Below are positions 34,396-43,168 of a stretch of DNA of 64,000 nt, piece after piece. The notes under the pieces are model-generated. The model was not told the origin of the DNA. It was given only the letters and a program-made list of their open reading frames with translations, and made no database searches. The position numbers were made by a program, and so were the translations under genes. Within the stretch, counting starts at the first letter, position 1. Every line of letters starts with the position of its first letter. The DNA is from Xanthobacter autotrophicus. Its GTDB lineage: Bacteria; Pseudomonadota; Alphaproteobacteria; Rhizobiales; Xanthobacteraceae. The DNA lies in NCBI RefSeq assembly GCF_005871085.1, contig NZ_VAUP01000015.1:620001-684000 (forward strand). The letters run 5' to 3'.

Positions 34396-35517
34396 TCACT
34401 GAAGCGTGGCGTGGGCCAGCCAGGTCTTCACGGCGTCAAGGGCCTCGTTGCGCTTGCCGGTGCGGTGCTGGGCTTCCTGGAAAACGGCCAATTGCACGTC
34501 GGCGCTGGTGCCCGCCTCGGCGATGGTGCGCACGTGCAGGAGGGCGTCGAGGCAGCCCAGCGCCTCCGCATCCTCCCCCACCAGATGGACGAGGCCGTCC
34601 ACCGCATCGCGCACCGACACCGCGCGGCGCTGGACCAGATCCACGAACGAGCCGTGGATGCCGTAGCGCTGGGCGCGCCACTTGTTCTCGTCGGCGATGG
34701 CGCGGTCCACCGTGCCCACGTCCTTGTTGTGGTGGCGGTTGCGCACCAGGAAACGCACCAAAGCGCGATAGAGCGCCGCGATCGCCACCGTGTCCTCGAT
34801 GCGGGTGCAACTGTCGGGCGCGCGCAGTTCCAGCGTCGGCAGTTGGCGGGAGGGGCGAATCGCCCACCACACATAGCTCGAATCGGTGATCGCCCGCGCC
34901 TCCACCATGGCGTCGATGTAGCGCTCGTAGGCGGCGGAGTTCTCGAACATCTCGGGCAGGCCGGTGCGTGGCAGCTCGTCATAGGCGGCCAGCCGATAGC
35001 CCATGAGCCCGGTCTGCTTCGCCCCCCAGAACGGGGAGGAGGTGGACAAAGCGATGAAATGGGGAATGTAGGGCACCATGCGGCGCATCACGTCCACCCG
35101 CTCGTCGGGATCGGGTAGCTCCACATGCACGTGGAGGCCGCACACCATGTTGCGCTCGCCCAGCATCCTCAAGTCGTTCATGACGCCGTCGTAGCGGTTG
35201 GCCTTGGTGGCGCGCACCCCGTCCCAGGTGGCGGTGGGATGGGTGCCGGCGGCGATGAGCCCCAGCCCGTGCTCCGCCGCCACGTCCGCCACGGTGCGCC
35301 GGAGGCCCTTCAACTGGTCGAGGGCGCTACCCGCGCCAGTGGAAGGGCGGGTCGCCAGCTCCAGCTGTGATTGCAGCATCTCCACCGAGACGCTATCGCC
35401 CAGAATCTCCTTCAGCTCGTCGAAAAAGCCTGACGGCATGCGCCTTTGGACGGCATTCGTCTCCGCATCCACGACGAAGAATTCCTCTTCGATGCCGAAG
35501 CTGTAATCGTGCGACAC
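34396..35517 (-). CDS. YbdK-type carboxylate-amine ligase (GCS2 family)
   Basis: A glutamate-cysteine ligase type 2 relative of 373 residues. It opens with [12 protein letters not shown], and carries [19 protein letters not shown] and the C-terminal ELRAPDSC loop. These proteins make weak gamma-glutamyl-cysteine in vitro; the real role is unsettled. The GTG start is chosen because GGGAGG stands 5 bases before it; a more upstream ATG has no ribosome site. It is preceded by an AT-rich stretch. Confidence 0.88.
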   Translation of the reverse strand: MSHDYSFGIEEEFFVVDAETNAVQRRMPSGFFDELKEILGDSVSVEMLQSQLELATRPSTGAGSALDQLKGLRRTVADVAAEHGLGLIAAGTHPTATWDGVRATKANRYDGVMNDLRMLGERNMVCGLHVHVELPDPDERVDVMRRMVPYIPHFIALSTSSPFWGAKQTGLMGYRLAAYDELPRTGLPEMFENSAAYERYIDAMVEARAITDSSYVWWAIRPSRQLPTLELRAPDSCTRIEDTVAIAALYRALVRFLVRNRHHNKDVGTVDRAIADENKWRAQRYGIHGSFVDLVQRRAVSVRDAVDGLVHLVGEDAEALGCLDALLHVRTIAEAGTSADVQLAVFQEAQHRTGKRNEALDAVKTWLAHATLQ

Positions 35518-35767
35518 GCAGGCCTCCCGCAGAAAATGCCAAAAAGGCGAGCCAGTAACGCCCATCCAACGGCTAAGTTCCGGACAGACTGACGCCGAAT
35601 TCGACGAAAATGCGGCAACGCATGGCGAACTTCGTCGACCCTACTCTTTCAACATCTTAGCGCAACGCAGCATATTGCGAATCATTTGTATTTAAATGTG
35701 TCGGGATTCGTTGGAAATTCTTGATAGAAAGATGGGAACAAAACGGCGGCTGGGGCGTTTTCGCCGC

Positions 35768-36496
35768 TCAGCCGCCCCGCGCCGCGCCCACGAGGGCAAG
35801 GGCGGCCACCGCCGCCGTATCCGCCCGCAGGATGCGCGGGCCAAGCGACAAAGTGACCGCGCGCGGGGCGATGAGGGCGCGTTCGTCCGGGCTGAAGCCG
35901 CCTTCGGGGCCGATCAGCACGCTCACCGGCCCGTCCGGGGCAGTGCGCAGGGCGTGGATGGGATCATGGTCGGCCGCCGCCTCGTCGCAGAAGACGAGCA
36001 CCCGTTCTGCGGGAAGCGCGTCGAGCCATTGGGCGAGCGGGCGCGGCTCGGCGACGCGCGGCAGGCTGAGGAGGCCGCATTGCTCCGCCGCCTCCACGGC
36101 ATTGGCTGCCATGCGGTCGGAATTGACGCGAGACACCTGGGTGTAGCGGGTGATGACGGGGGAGAGCACGCCGGCGCCCATCTCCACCGCCTTCTGTACC
36201 ATATAGTCGAGGCGGGCGTGCTTAAGCGGCGCGAAGGCATATTCCAGTGTCGGCGCCTCCGGCTGGGCGCGCACCTGAATACTCACCTCCAGGCGCACGT
36301 CGCGCTTGCCGCCGGCGACTCGGGTGGCGCGCCATTCACCGTCGCGGCCGTTGAACAGCAGCAAATCCTGGCCCACGGCCAGCCGGATCACGTTGGCGAC
36401 GTAATGGGCCTGTTCGGGCGCGAGCAGGACGGACGCGTCCGGCCCGAGCGCGGCATCCACATAAAGGCGCTGGGCGCGAAAATCGTGATCGGGCAT
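35768..36496 (-). CDS. rsmE: 16S rRNA (uracil-1498-N3)-methyltransferase RsmE
   Basis: A SPOUT-fold methyltransferase that modifies U1498 near the ribosome decoding site using SAM. The knot motifs are VLIGPEGGFSPDE and SLGPRILRADTAAVAAL at the C-terminus; the N-terminal PUA-like domain starts RLYVDAAL. Length is 242 residues. The Met of MPDHDFRAQRLYV follows GGAGG at 6 bases, so longer in-frame starts are unlikely. It lacks a cotranscribed neighbour within 250 bases on either side. Confidence 0.95.
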   Translation of the reverse strand: MPDHDFRAQRLYVDAALGPDASVLLAPEQAHYVANVIRLAVGQDLLLFNGRDGEWRATRVAGGKRDVRLEVSIQVRAQPEAPTLEYAFAPLKHARLDYMVQKAVEMGAGVLSPVITRYTQVSRVNSDRMAANAVEAAEQCGLLSLPRVAEPRPLAQWLDALPAERVLVFCDEAAADHDPIHALRTAPDGPVSVLIGPEGGFSPDERALIAPRAVTLSLGPRILRADTAAVAALALVGAARGG

Positions 36497-36777
36497 GCGG
36501 GTCCTCCTCCGGTGCGGGAGGGACACCACGACAGGCCGGCATTTGGCAAGCTCGACGGCAAGCCATGGACAGGTGATGTCCTGTGCGCTCACGGCGCGAG
36601 GGGGCGCCGGGAACAGGCGGGGTCCATAGGACCACCGCCTGCCGCCCCCAGCCTGAAAGACGAGGTAGCTTGCCCTGACCGGCACAACCTTTGATGGCTG
36701 AAGCGGGGCCGGTCTTCATCCCCTAAATGCGGGATGAGGTATCATTGCACGTGCGATAAGGGGCCGCGTCAGCGGTC

Positions 36778-37170
36778 CTATTTCTTGCTGCCGTCGGCGT
36801 TGAACTGGGCGAGGAAGGCGATGAGGTCCTTGCGCTCGTCCTCGTTCTTGATGCCGGCGAAGGCCATTTTGCCCTTGGGGGCGAGCACCTTGGGGTTGGT
36901 GAGATAATTGTCGAGGGTGGCCTCGTCCCACACCTTGCCGGCGGCGGCGCCGTCCTTGATGTCGGCCGAATAGGCATAGCCCTCGAAGTGCGCCCACTTG
37001 GCACCGACGATGCCGTTGAGCGGCGGGCCGACCTTCACCTTGGCGTCGGGGCCGATGGCGTGGCACGCCATGCACTTCTTAAAGGCGGTCTCGCCCTTTG
37101 CCACATCGGGATCCGCAAGGGCCGAGCCGGTGGCGGCGAGCATGAGAACCGAAGCCAGAATGAGACGCAT
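36778..37170 (-). CDS. Secreted class I cytochrome c
   Basis: A 130-residue periplasmic cytochrome: signal peptide 1-19 (ATGSALA before Asp20), heme-attachment CMACH at 33-37, and Met102 in KGKMAF as the sixth ligand. It resembles cytochrome c2/c550 electron carriers that serve oxidases, and in methylotrophs, dehydrogenases. GAGGAAAG precedes the ATG at a good distance. Divergent from the C1-cofactor operon, which may be meaningful or chance. Its maturation would use the ccm genes of this window. Confidence 0.92.
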   Translation of the reverse strand: MRLILASVLMLAATGSALADPDVAKGETAFKKCMACHAIGPDAKVKVGPPLNGIVGAKWAHFEGYAYSADIKDGAAAGKVWDEATLDNYLTNPKVLAPKGKMAFAGIKNEDERKDLIAFLAQFNADGSKK

Positions 37171-37359
37171 GAAGCTTTCCTCTCTCAAACAGTCGCGGCC
37201 GGAAACGCTATTCATACATTCGAATATATGAAAAACACCCGTGCCGCCCAAACCCTTGCTGCAGCGCACAAAAATCCTCCATTGGAGGCAGCGCCGCGTC
37301 TCCTTAGCATGACTCCAGTAAACCCACCGATGCGACCTTGAGACCGAGCGGGAGACGTT

Positions 37360-38007
37360 GTGACCATCATCGTGAAGATCGGCGGCAGCCTGACACGGGG
37401 CGCCGCGCCGCGCCGCCTCCTGGCGCGCCTCGCCGCAGAACCGGGCCTGATGGTGGTGCCCGGCGGCGGGGCGCTGGCCGATCAGGTCCGCGCCGTTCAG
37501 CCGCAGTGGGGCCTTTCCGATGCCGCCGCCCACCGCATGGCGCTCCTTGCCATGGAACAGATGGCCCATGCCATGCTGGATCTCGAACCCCGCCTCAAGC
37601 CCGCCCGCACTCCGACTGAGCTGACGGCAGCCGCGGCCAAGGGCGCCGCCTTGTGGTTCCCGGCGACCATGACGCTGGGCCATGCCGCCATAGCCGAAAG
37701 CTGGGACGTGACCTCGGACAGCCTCGCCCTGTGGCTCGCGGCCGAGCTTGGGGCGGACCGGCTGGTGCTGGTGAAGGCGCCGGGCGCCCCCCTCCTCCCC
37801 GCCTCCGGCGACCGCGCCGCCGACATGGCGGCCTGGTCCGCCACGGGAGTGGTGGATGCGGCCTTTGCGACCATGGCGGTCCGGTTTACAGGCGATATTC
37901 TCGCCGTCCCCGCCGACGATGGGGACCGGCTCGATGCCGCCCTGCGCACCAGGGCGCGCGCGACCGAGTGGAACGAGGAAGCCAAGGAAGGTTCGCGTCC
38001 GTCATGA
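37360..38007 (+). CDS. Amino-acid-kinase-fold protein, MfnE-like (aminomethylfuran phosphate kinase relative)
   Basis: A 215-residue small kinase: KIGGS near the N-terminus, VVPGGGALADQVR as the phosphate loop, and AELGADRLVLVKAP in the nucleotide half. It looks like the archaeal MfnE kinase that adds a phosphate to aminomethylfuran phosphate in methanofuran synthesis, and like the kinase-like genes in methylotroph C1 clusters. GTG start with GGGAG 5 bases upstream. First of five genes whose ends overlap or nearly touch; MfnB, two steps earlier in the same pathway, is the last gene of the operon. Confidence 0.82.
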   Translation: MTIIVKIGGSLTRGAAPRRLLARLAAEPGLMVVPGGGALADQVRAVQPQWGLSDAAAHRMALLAMEQMAHAMLDLEPRLKPARTPTELTAAAAKGAALWFPATMTLGHAAIAESWDVTSDSLALWLAAELGADRLVLVKAPGAPLLPASGDRAADMAAWSATGVVDAAFATMAVRFTGDILAVPADDGDRLDAALRTRARATEWNEEAKEGSRPS

Positions 38008-38585
38008 CCGCCAAAGCGCCCCGCGCGAAAACGCCCCGTTGGGCCTGGGCCCTCACCGGCTCCGGGCACTATTTCACGGAGAGCATCGAGATCATCCGCG
38101 CGCTTCAGGACGTGGACCTGTTCATCTCGGACGCGGCCGAGGAAGTGCTGCGCATGTACAAGCAGGACAAGGAGCCTCTACCGGAACAGACCCAGGTGTT
38201 CCGCGACAACAGCGCCTCGTCCGCCTCCATCGGCCGCTTCTATCACGGCGAGTACCACACCCTCGTGGTGTCGCCCGCCTCGTCCAACACGGTGGCGAAA
38301 GCGGTGCACGGCATCTCCGACACCCTCGTCACCAATTGCTTCGCCCAGGCCGGAAAGTGCCGGGTGCCGGCCATCGTGTTCGCCTGCGACAGCCAGCCGG
38401 AGATGATCACCATGGCCCCCGAGGGTCCGGTGCCGGTCTATCCGCGCCGCATCGACCTGGAGAACACGCGCCTGCTCAAGGAATTCGACGCCACCGTGGT
38501 GGCCGAGACGCTGGACGAGCTGCGCGACGCCATCGCCCGCCGCCGGGCGGAGCTTGCAGCACTCTTCTCCCCACCGGCCGCCTGA
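38004..38585 (+). CDS. Flavoprotein, DmrB-like (dihydromethanopterin reductase, acceptor)
   Basis: A 193-residue flavodoxin-like HFCD/flavoprotein fold: WALTGSGHYFTESIEI at the FMN-binding N-terminus, VVSPASSNTVAKAVHGISD as the central flavin loop, and VFACDSQPE. DmrB-type flavoproteins reduce dihydromethanopterin to the active tetrahydro form. Methylobacterium has an unrelated DmrA for this step, so the flavoprotein type would be a variant choice. It overlaps the kinase by 4 bases and ends 1 base before the next start. Function is inferred from family and operon. Confidence 0.78.
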   Translation: MTAKAPRAKTPRWAWALTGSGHYFTESIEIIRALQDVDLFISDAAEEVLRMYKQDKEPLPEQTQVFRDNSASSASIGRFYHGEYHTLVVSPASSNTVAKAVHGISDTLVTNCFAQAGKCRVPAIVFACDSQPEMITMAPEGPVPVYPRRIDLENTRLLKEFDATVVAETLDELRDAIARRRAELAALFSPPAA

Positions 38586-38586
38586 G

Positions 38587-40005
38587 ATGGCCGAGCGCGT
38601 CGCCCTCGTCACCGGGTCGCTAGCCGAGCCGCGCATCCGCCGCATCGCGGAGGAGATCGCGGACGAGGCGCTGGACCCGGTGGTGGTCAATGTGGGCGTG
38701 AAGGTCGCCGCCCTGATGACGGCGGATATCGTGGAGCGGCGCCTGAAGCTGCCGGAACGCATCGACCGCGTGCTCATGCCCGGCCGCTTCCGTGGCGACC
38801 TCGACCGCCTCGCCGCTCGCTTCGGCCTGCCGTTCGCGCGCGGGCCGGAGGAGGCGGCGGACATTCCTGCCTATTTCGGCAAGGGCAGGGGCCGCGCCGT
38901 GAACCTCGACCGGCAGGACGTGCTGCTATTCGCCGAGATCGTGGACGCCACCCGCCTCTCCATCGACGAGCTTCTCACCCGCGCCCGTTACCTCAAGGGC
39001 GAGGGGGCGGACGTGATCGACCTCGGCGCCCTGCCCGACAATCCCTTCCCCCACCTGGAAGAGGCCATCGCCGCGCTGAAGGCGGACGGCTTCAGGGTGA
39101 GCGTGGACAGCTTCGACCCACAGGAACTGGCGCGCGGCACCCGCGCCGGGGCCGATTATCTCCTCAGCCTCAACGAGCACACCCTCACCATCGCCGAGGA
39201 AGGCCCCGCCATTCCGGTGCTCGTGCCGGCGCAGGCGGGCGACCTTTCATCCCTCGTCCGGGCGATCGAGATGTGCGAGGCCAAAGGCCGGCCGTTCCTC
39301 GCCGATCCCATCCTCGATCCCATCCACCTGGGCTTCACCGCCTCGCTGGTGCGCTACGCCGAGCTGCGGCGGCTGAAGCCGGACATTCCCATCCTCATGG
39401 GCATCGGCAATGTCACCGAGCTGACCGACGCAGACACCACCGGCATGAACGCCCTGCTCATGGGCATCATCTCCGAATTGAAGCTCAATGCCGTGCTGGC
39501 GGTGCAGGTGAGCCCCCATTGCCGCACCGCCATCCGCGAGTTCGACCGGGCGCGCCGGGAATTCTTCGCCGCGCGGGAGGCGGGCGCCCTGCCCCAGGGC
39601 TTCGGCGGCGGCCTGATGGCCCTGCGCGACCGGCGGCCCTTCACCACCACGCCCGAGGAGGTGGACCGCCTCGCCGGCACGGTGGCCGACCGCAACTTCC
39701 GCATCGAGGTGACGGAAAAGGGCATCCACGCCTACAACCGCGACGGCCACCATGTGGCGCGCGACCCGTTCGACCTTTTCCCCCACCTCAAGGTGGAGGA
39801 CGACGGCGCCCACGCCTTCTATCTCGGCGTGGAGACGGCGCGGGCGGAGATCGCCCTGAAGCTCGGCAAGCGCTACGCCCAGGACGAGCCCCTGAAATGG
39901 GGCGTGGCAGGCGAGACCGGAAGCAGCGCCGAAGACGCCCACCGGTTGACTTTCAAGGAAGCGGGCTCAACCCTTTCCGCAAAGAAGAAAGGCGACGCCA
40001 CGTGA
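38587..40005 (+). CDS. Dihydropteroate-synthase-like protein of tetrahydromethanopterin synthesis
   Basis: A 472-residue protein with an N-terminal domain (about 1-110, VALVTGSLAEPRIRR) ahead of a DHPS-type TIM barrel: ADVIDLGALPDNPFP, RVSVDSFDPQELARG and LADPILDPIHLGFTAS stand where pterin-binding motifs lie in FolP. A C-terminal tail of about 170 residues follows. Such proteins are found in bacterial methylotroph C1 gene clusters and are thought to join the pterin to its arylamine. Classic FolP is about 280 residues, so this is not folate DHPS. Overlaps the next gene by 4 bases (GTGA). Confidence 0.85.
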   Translation: MAERVALVTGSLAEPRIRRIAEEIADEALDPVVVNVGVKVAALMTADIVERRLKLPERIDRVLMPGRFRGDLDRLAARFGLPFARGPEEAADIPAYFGKGRGRAVNLDRQDVLLFAEIVDATRLSIDELLTRARYLKGEGADVIDLGALPDNPFPHLEEAIAALKADGFRVSVDSFDPQELARGTRAGADYLLSLNEHTLTIAEEGPAIPVLVPAQAGDLSSLVRAIEMCEAKGRPFLADPILDPIHLGFTASLVRYAELRRLKPDIPILMGIGNVTELTDADTTGMNALLMGIISELKLNAVLAVQVSPHCRTAIREFDRARREFFAAREAGALPQGFGGGLMALRDRRPFTTTPEEVDRLAGTVADRNFRIEVTEKGIHAYNRDGHHVARDPFDLFPHLKVEDDGAHAFYLGVETARAEIALKLGKRYAQDEPLKWGVAGETGSSAEDAHRLTFKEAGSTLSAKKKGDAT

Positions 40006-40571
40006 TCCGGGAGACCATCGTCAGCACCCAATCGGCCGCGGGAGAGCCCCATGTGGCGCCCATGGGCGCGACCCTCGTGGAGGGCGGCTATCTGCTCCAG
40101 CCGTTCCGGCCGTCGCGGACGCTGGACAACATGGCGGCCCACGGGGTGGCGGTGGTGAATTTCACCGACGATGCCCGCGTGTTCGCCGGCTGCATCACCG
40201 GCCGCCACCGCTCCTGGCCCACCGTGCCCGCCACACGGCTCGACGGCGCGGTGCGGCTCGACCTGTGCCTTGCCCATGACGAGGTGGAAGTGACACGGAT
40301 GGAGGATGATCCCACCCGCCCGCGCTTCTTCTGCCGCATCGTCCATCGCGAGCAACATGCGCCCTTCCTCGGCCTCAACCGGGCGGTGGCGGCGGTGCTG
40401 GAAGGCGCCGTGCTGGTGTCGCGCCTGCACATGATGGACCCCGAGCGGGTGGACCGGGAGATGAACTATCTCTCCATCGCCATCGAGAAGACCGCCGGCC
40501 CCGCCGAGCGCGAGGCGTGGGACTGGCTGTGCGAGACCATCGCCGACCACCGGGCGCGGGCGGCATCATGA
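40002..40571 (+). CDS. DUF447 protein (flavin-reductase-like split barrel) in the C1-cofactor operon
   Basis: A 189-residue protein with a GTG start inside the previous stop. It opens IRETIVSTQSAAGEPHVAPMGA, a split-barrel FMN-binding pattern, and carries NMAAHGVAVVNFTDDARVF and a C-terminal helical part (VDREMNYLSIAIEKT). DUF447 genes occur in methanogens and in H4MPT-using bacteria and are presumed to act in methanopterin or methanofuran synthesis; the reaction is not established as far as I know. It overlaps mfnB by 4 bases. Confidence 0.85.
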   Translation: MIRETIVSTQSAAGEPHVAPMGATLVEGGYLLQPFRPSRTLDNMAAHGVAVVNFTDDARVFAGCITGRHRSWPTVPATRLDGAVRLDLCLAHDEVEVTRMEDDPTRPRFFCRIVHREQHAPFLGLNRAVAAVLEGAVLVSRLHMMDPERVDREMNYLSIAIEKTAGPAEREAWDWLCETIADHRARAAS

Positions 40572-41308
40572 CCTTGCATGTGACCCTTTCCCCTACGGCG
40601 CGCCCGGGCCTGCTCGCCTCCGTGGCCACGCTCGCCGAGATGGAGGTGGCGCTCAGCGCCGGCGCCGACATCGTGGATCTGAAGAACCCCGCCGAGGGGG
40701 CGCTGGGCGCCTGGGCGGAGGCGCCGCTCAAGGCCGCCGTCGCCCGCTGGCGCGCGGCCGGCTGCGTCACCGGCCTCAGCGCCACCGTGGGGGACCAGCC
40801 CCTGGACGCCGCGACCATCCTTGCCGCTGCCCGGCGCACCGCCGCAACCGGCATGCCGCTGGTGAAGATCGGCTTTCCCCTCCCTTTGCCAGGCGCCGGG
40901 GCGGCGCTGGCCCCGGTCCTCGATGCCCTCCGGTCGCTGGCGCGGGAGACCCGGCTCATCGCCGTGCTGTTCGCCGACCAGGACCCGGACCTCTCCACCA
41001 TCGCCCAATTCGCCGAAGCCGGCTTCCATGGGGTGATGCTGGATACGGCGGACAAGGCGGCCGGCGGCCTCCTCGCCCATCTGGGGGTGGAGCGCCTCGC
41101 CGGCTTCGTTGCAGAGGCCAGGGCGGCGGGCCTGCTCACCGGCCTTGCGGGCTCCCTGAAGCTTCAGGACATCGCGCCTTTGGCAGCGCTCAAGCCCCAC
41201 TATCTCGGCTTCCGCGGCGCCCTGTGCGCCACCGGGCGCACCAGCGCCCTTGATCCGGCGCGGCTCGCGCGGGTGCGGGAGGAACTAAAGGGACGGGTGG
41301 CAGCTTAA
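40568..41308 (+). CDS. mfnB: (5-formylfuran-3-yl)methyl phosphate synthase, MfnB (DUF556)
   Basis: MfnB makes the furan ring of methanofuran from two glyceraldehyde-3-phosphate. The 246-residue TIM-barrel protein keeps the active-site lysines known from archaeal MfnB: Lys39 in IVDLKNPAEG, Lys100 in LVKIGF and Lys163 with Asp159 in MLDTADK. A C-terminal YLGFRGALC phosphate loop is present. Last gene of a five-gene overlapping operon. In bacteria the product would feed a methylofuran used by the formyltransferase/hydrolase complex in formaldehyde oxidation; fhc, fae and mch are not in the window. Confidence 0.9.
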   Translation: MTLHVTLSPTARPGLLASVATLAEMEVALSAGADIVDLKNPAEGALGAWAEAPLKAAVARWRAAGCVTGLSATVGDQPLDAATILAAARRTAATGMPLVKIGFPLPLPGAGAALAPVLDALRSLARETRLIAVLFADQDPDLSTIAQFAEAGFHGVMLDTADKAAGGLLAHLGVERLAGFVAEARAAGLLTGLAGSLKLQDIAPLAALKPHYLGFRGALCATGRTSALDPARLARVREELKGRVAA

Positions 41309-41330
41309 GCGTTGCCCGCAGCCAAAGGCT

Positions 41331-42038
41331 TCACCACGTCGCCCGGAAGTTCCGATAGAGCTGCTCCGCCGCCTTACGGAACACCGGCATCTTCTCTTCC
41401 ACCGCCTTCACCAGCAGGGCGCCGCCGCCGGGGCCGGTGATGGCCTCCAGCGCGCACCGATATTCGGTGATCTCGCCCCATTCGGGCACCGTGTCGTCGG
41501 TCAGCTCCACATGATACTGGATGCCGAAGGCCCGCTCCCCCACCTGCAGCGCCTGGATGGCGCAATGGTCGTTGTGGGCCAGCACCTTCGCTCCTTCCGG
41601 CTGCTTCAGCACGGCGGCGCCGTGCCACTGCAGGGTCGGGAAGGTGGGCGGCAGGCCGGTGAAGAACACGGAGTCCTGCCCCGCCTGCGTCAGCGACACA
41701 TCGGTCACCCCCGCCTCGGGGCGCGGCATGAGGCCCACCTTGCCGCCCAGCGCGTCGGCCAGCAGCTGGTGGCCGAGGCAGACACCGAGATAGGGCTTGC
41801 CGGTGGCCACCCACGCCCGGATCGCGGCCTTCTCGGCCACAAGCCAGGGGTGCTCCTCCTCCTGCCACACATCCATGGGGCCGCCGAACACCATGAGGGC
41901 GTCATAGCCCTCAAGGGCGGGAATGGCCTCGCCCTCGTCCAGTTCCACGGCGTCCCAGATCACGCCTTCGGCACGCATGAAGTCGCGGAAGCTGCCGGGG
42001 TGCTCGGCGGCCACGTGCTGGAAAACGAGGACTTTCAA
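41331..42038 (-). CDS. Class I glutamine amidotransferase (GMP-synthase-like, stand-alone)
   Basis: A 235-residue stand-alone amidotransferase domain: nucleophile Cys87 in LGVCLGHQLLA, the oxyanion segment FGGPMDVWQEEEHPW, and the His/Glu pair in IQYHVELT. No synthetase partner is fused or adjacent, so ammonia may be used otherwise or it is a gamma-glutamyl hydrolase. The TTG start has GGGAG 6 bases upstream and fits the family start (MKVLVFQHV); an upstream in-frame start adds 46 Arg/Pro residues. Convergent with the mfnB operon. Confidence 0.87.
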   Translation of the reverse strand: MKVLVFQHVAAEHPGSFRDFMRAEGVIWDAVELDEGEAIPALEGYDALMVFGGPMDVWQEEEHPWLVAEKAAIRAWVATGKPYLGVCLGHQLLADALGGKVGLMPRPEAGVTDVSLTQAGQDSVFFTGLPPTFPTLQWHGAAVLKQPEGAKVLAHNDHCAIQALQVGERAFGIQYHVELTDDTVPEWGEITEYRCALEAITGPGGGALLVKAVEEKMPVFRKAAEQLYRNFRATW

Positions 42039-42185
42039 GGGATTCTCCCGGAGCGGGCGGAGCGGGCGCCGGCCATACTGGCGCACCGTCCGCCAGCGCG
42101 GCAAGGGCGTCACCGGGACGCGGCTGCCGCGAACCGGTATCATTATAAAGTGTGATGCAGGGTTTGACCCGCCCACCCCGGCCCG

Positions 42186-42211
42186 CTACTCCCCTTCCCA
42201 TCGGGGAGTAG
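42186..42211 (+). promoter_or_regulatory. Hairpin that would mask the riboswitch L1 motif
   Basis: CTACTCCCC is the exact complement of GGGGAGTAG, 8 bases apart, so a 9-base-pair stem would bury the conserved GGGGAGTAG of the downstream aptamer. It lies just upstream of, and overlaps, the aptamer, giving a simple two-state competition. Confidence 0.55.
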
Positions 42212-42330
42212 CCACCGCCTGCGGGCGGGGCCGTGCCAACAGGCTTGCGCAAGGCGCGCATGGCACGGCCAGCCGAATCATCGGCCCGGCGAGACCGTGC
42301 GCCACCCGTCCCGCGCGGACGGACGGGTGA
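42195..42330 (+). promoter_or_regulatory. yybP-ykoY manganese riboswitch (mntP leader)
   Basis: The conserved parts are in order: GGGGAGTAGCC at 42203; an 8-base-pair stem CCGTGCCA/TGGCACGG (42231 and 42261) enclosing ACA at its base; a short hairpin GCCGA-ATCA-TCGGC (42272); and the second consensus loop GGCGAGACC at 42288. This matches the pattern of the E. coli mntP and alx leaders. After the aptamer comes a strong hairpin (CACCCGTCC with GGACGGGTG, 42303-42329) about 34 bases before the mntP ATG, a candidate expression platform. It lacks a T-tract, so control may be translational or Rho-linked. Mn is expected to turn mntP on. Confidence 0.88.
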
Positions 42331-42363
42331 AGCCGGTCTCCCTGTGTCCGCCCGGAACATCAG

Positions 42364-42930
42364 ATGTCCCCTGCCACGATTCTCGTGCTCGCCATGAGCA
42401 TGTCCGTCGATGCCTTTGCCGTGAGCGTCGGCCGCGGCGCTGCCATGGGCCGTCCCCGCCTCTCCGAGGCCCTGCGCACCGGCGCCGTCTTCGGCGCGGT
42501 GGAAACCACCACTCCGCTCATCGGCTGGGCCGCCGGCATGGCCGCCAGCAGCTATATGGAGGCCATCGACCACTGGATCGCCTTCTGCCTGCTCGCGGGC
42601 GTCGGGCTGCACATGCTGATTGCCGCCTTCTCCCGGCGGGATGAAGAGGCAGACGACACGCCGCGCGGGCGCTCCATCTGGGTGCTTCTCGCCACCGCGC
42701 TGGGCACCAGCATCGACGCCATGGCGGTGGGGGTGTCGCTCGCCTTCCTGAACGTCAATATCGTGGTGGTGGCGCTGGCCATCGGCGCCATGACCTTCCT
42801 CATGTCGTCCGGCGGCATGCTGGTGGGGCGCATGGTGGGCCAGAGCTTCGGCCGCGTCGCCGAGGTAGCAGCGGGCGTGGCCCTGTGCGGCCTGGGCCTC
42901 GCCATCCTCATCGAGCACCTGAGCGCGTGA
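42364..42930 (+). CDS. mntP: Manganese efflux pump MntP
   Basis: A six-helix Mn exporter of 188 residues. Both half-repeats carry the acidic pore motif: [14 protein letters not shown] (about 11-24) and [14 protein letters not shown] in the second half. A charged cytoplasmic loop (SRRDEEADD) separates the halves. It lies behind a yybP-ykoY Mn riboswitch, which independently supports both calls. Transcribed alone. Confidence 0.96.
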   Translation: MSPATILVLAMSMSVDAFAVSVGRGAAMGRPRLSEALRTGAVFGAVETTTPLIGWAAGMAASSYMEAIDHWIAFCLLAGVGLHMLIAAFSRRDEEADDTPRGRSIWVLLATALGTSIDAMAVGVSLAFLNVNIVVVALAIGAMTFLMSSGGMLVGRMVGQSFGRVAEVAAGVALCGLGLAILIEHLSA

Positions 42931-42962
42931 GGGGTCTCAAGGCCACCTCGTGCCGGCAAACA

Positions 42963-42991
42963 TTGACTCCGACACGGTTCGCGATTAAGAA
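42963..42991 (+). promoter_or_regulatory. Candidate sigma-70 promoter of rpsD
   Basis: TTGACT, 17 bases, TAAGAA. The leader to the rpsD start would be about 170 bases, long enough for autogenous control, but no known S4-binding leader structure is recognised. Confidence 0.5.
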
Positions 42992-43168
42992 CCCGCCACC
43001 TTTCGGGCCGTCAGCGGCCCGTTCGGCGTTTCACGCACCCGTGGCATCGTTCGGCAGCGCGCTGGATGAGCCTGTCGGTGGAAGGGGTTCCGGCACTGCG
43101 CCTGGATCCGGTCCGCAGAGGAGGGGCGCGATCCCAATTCAACCAAGACCATCAAGGATCCGCGTTAC

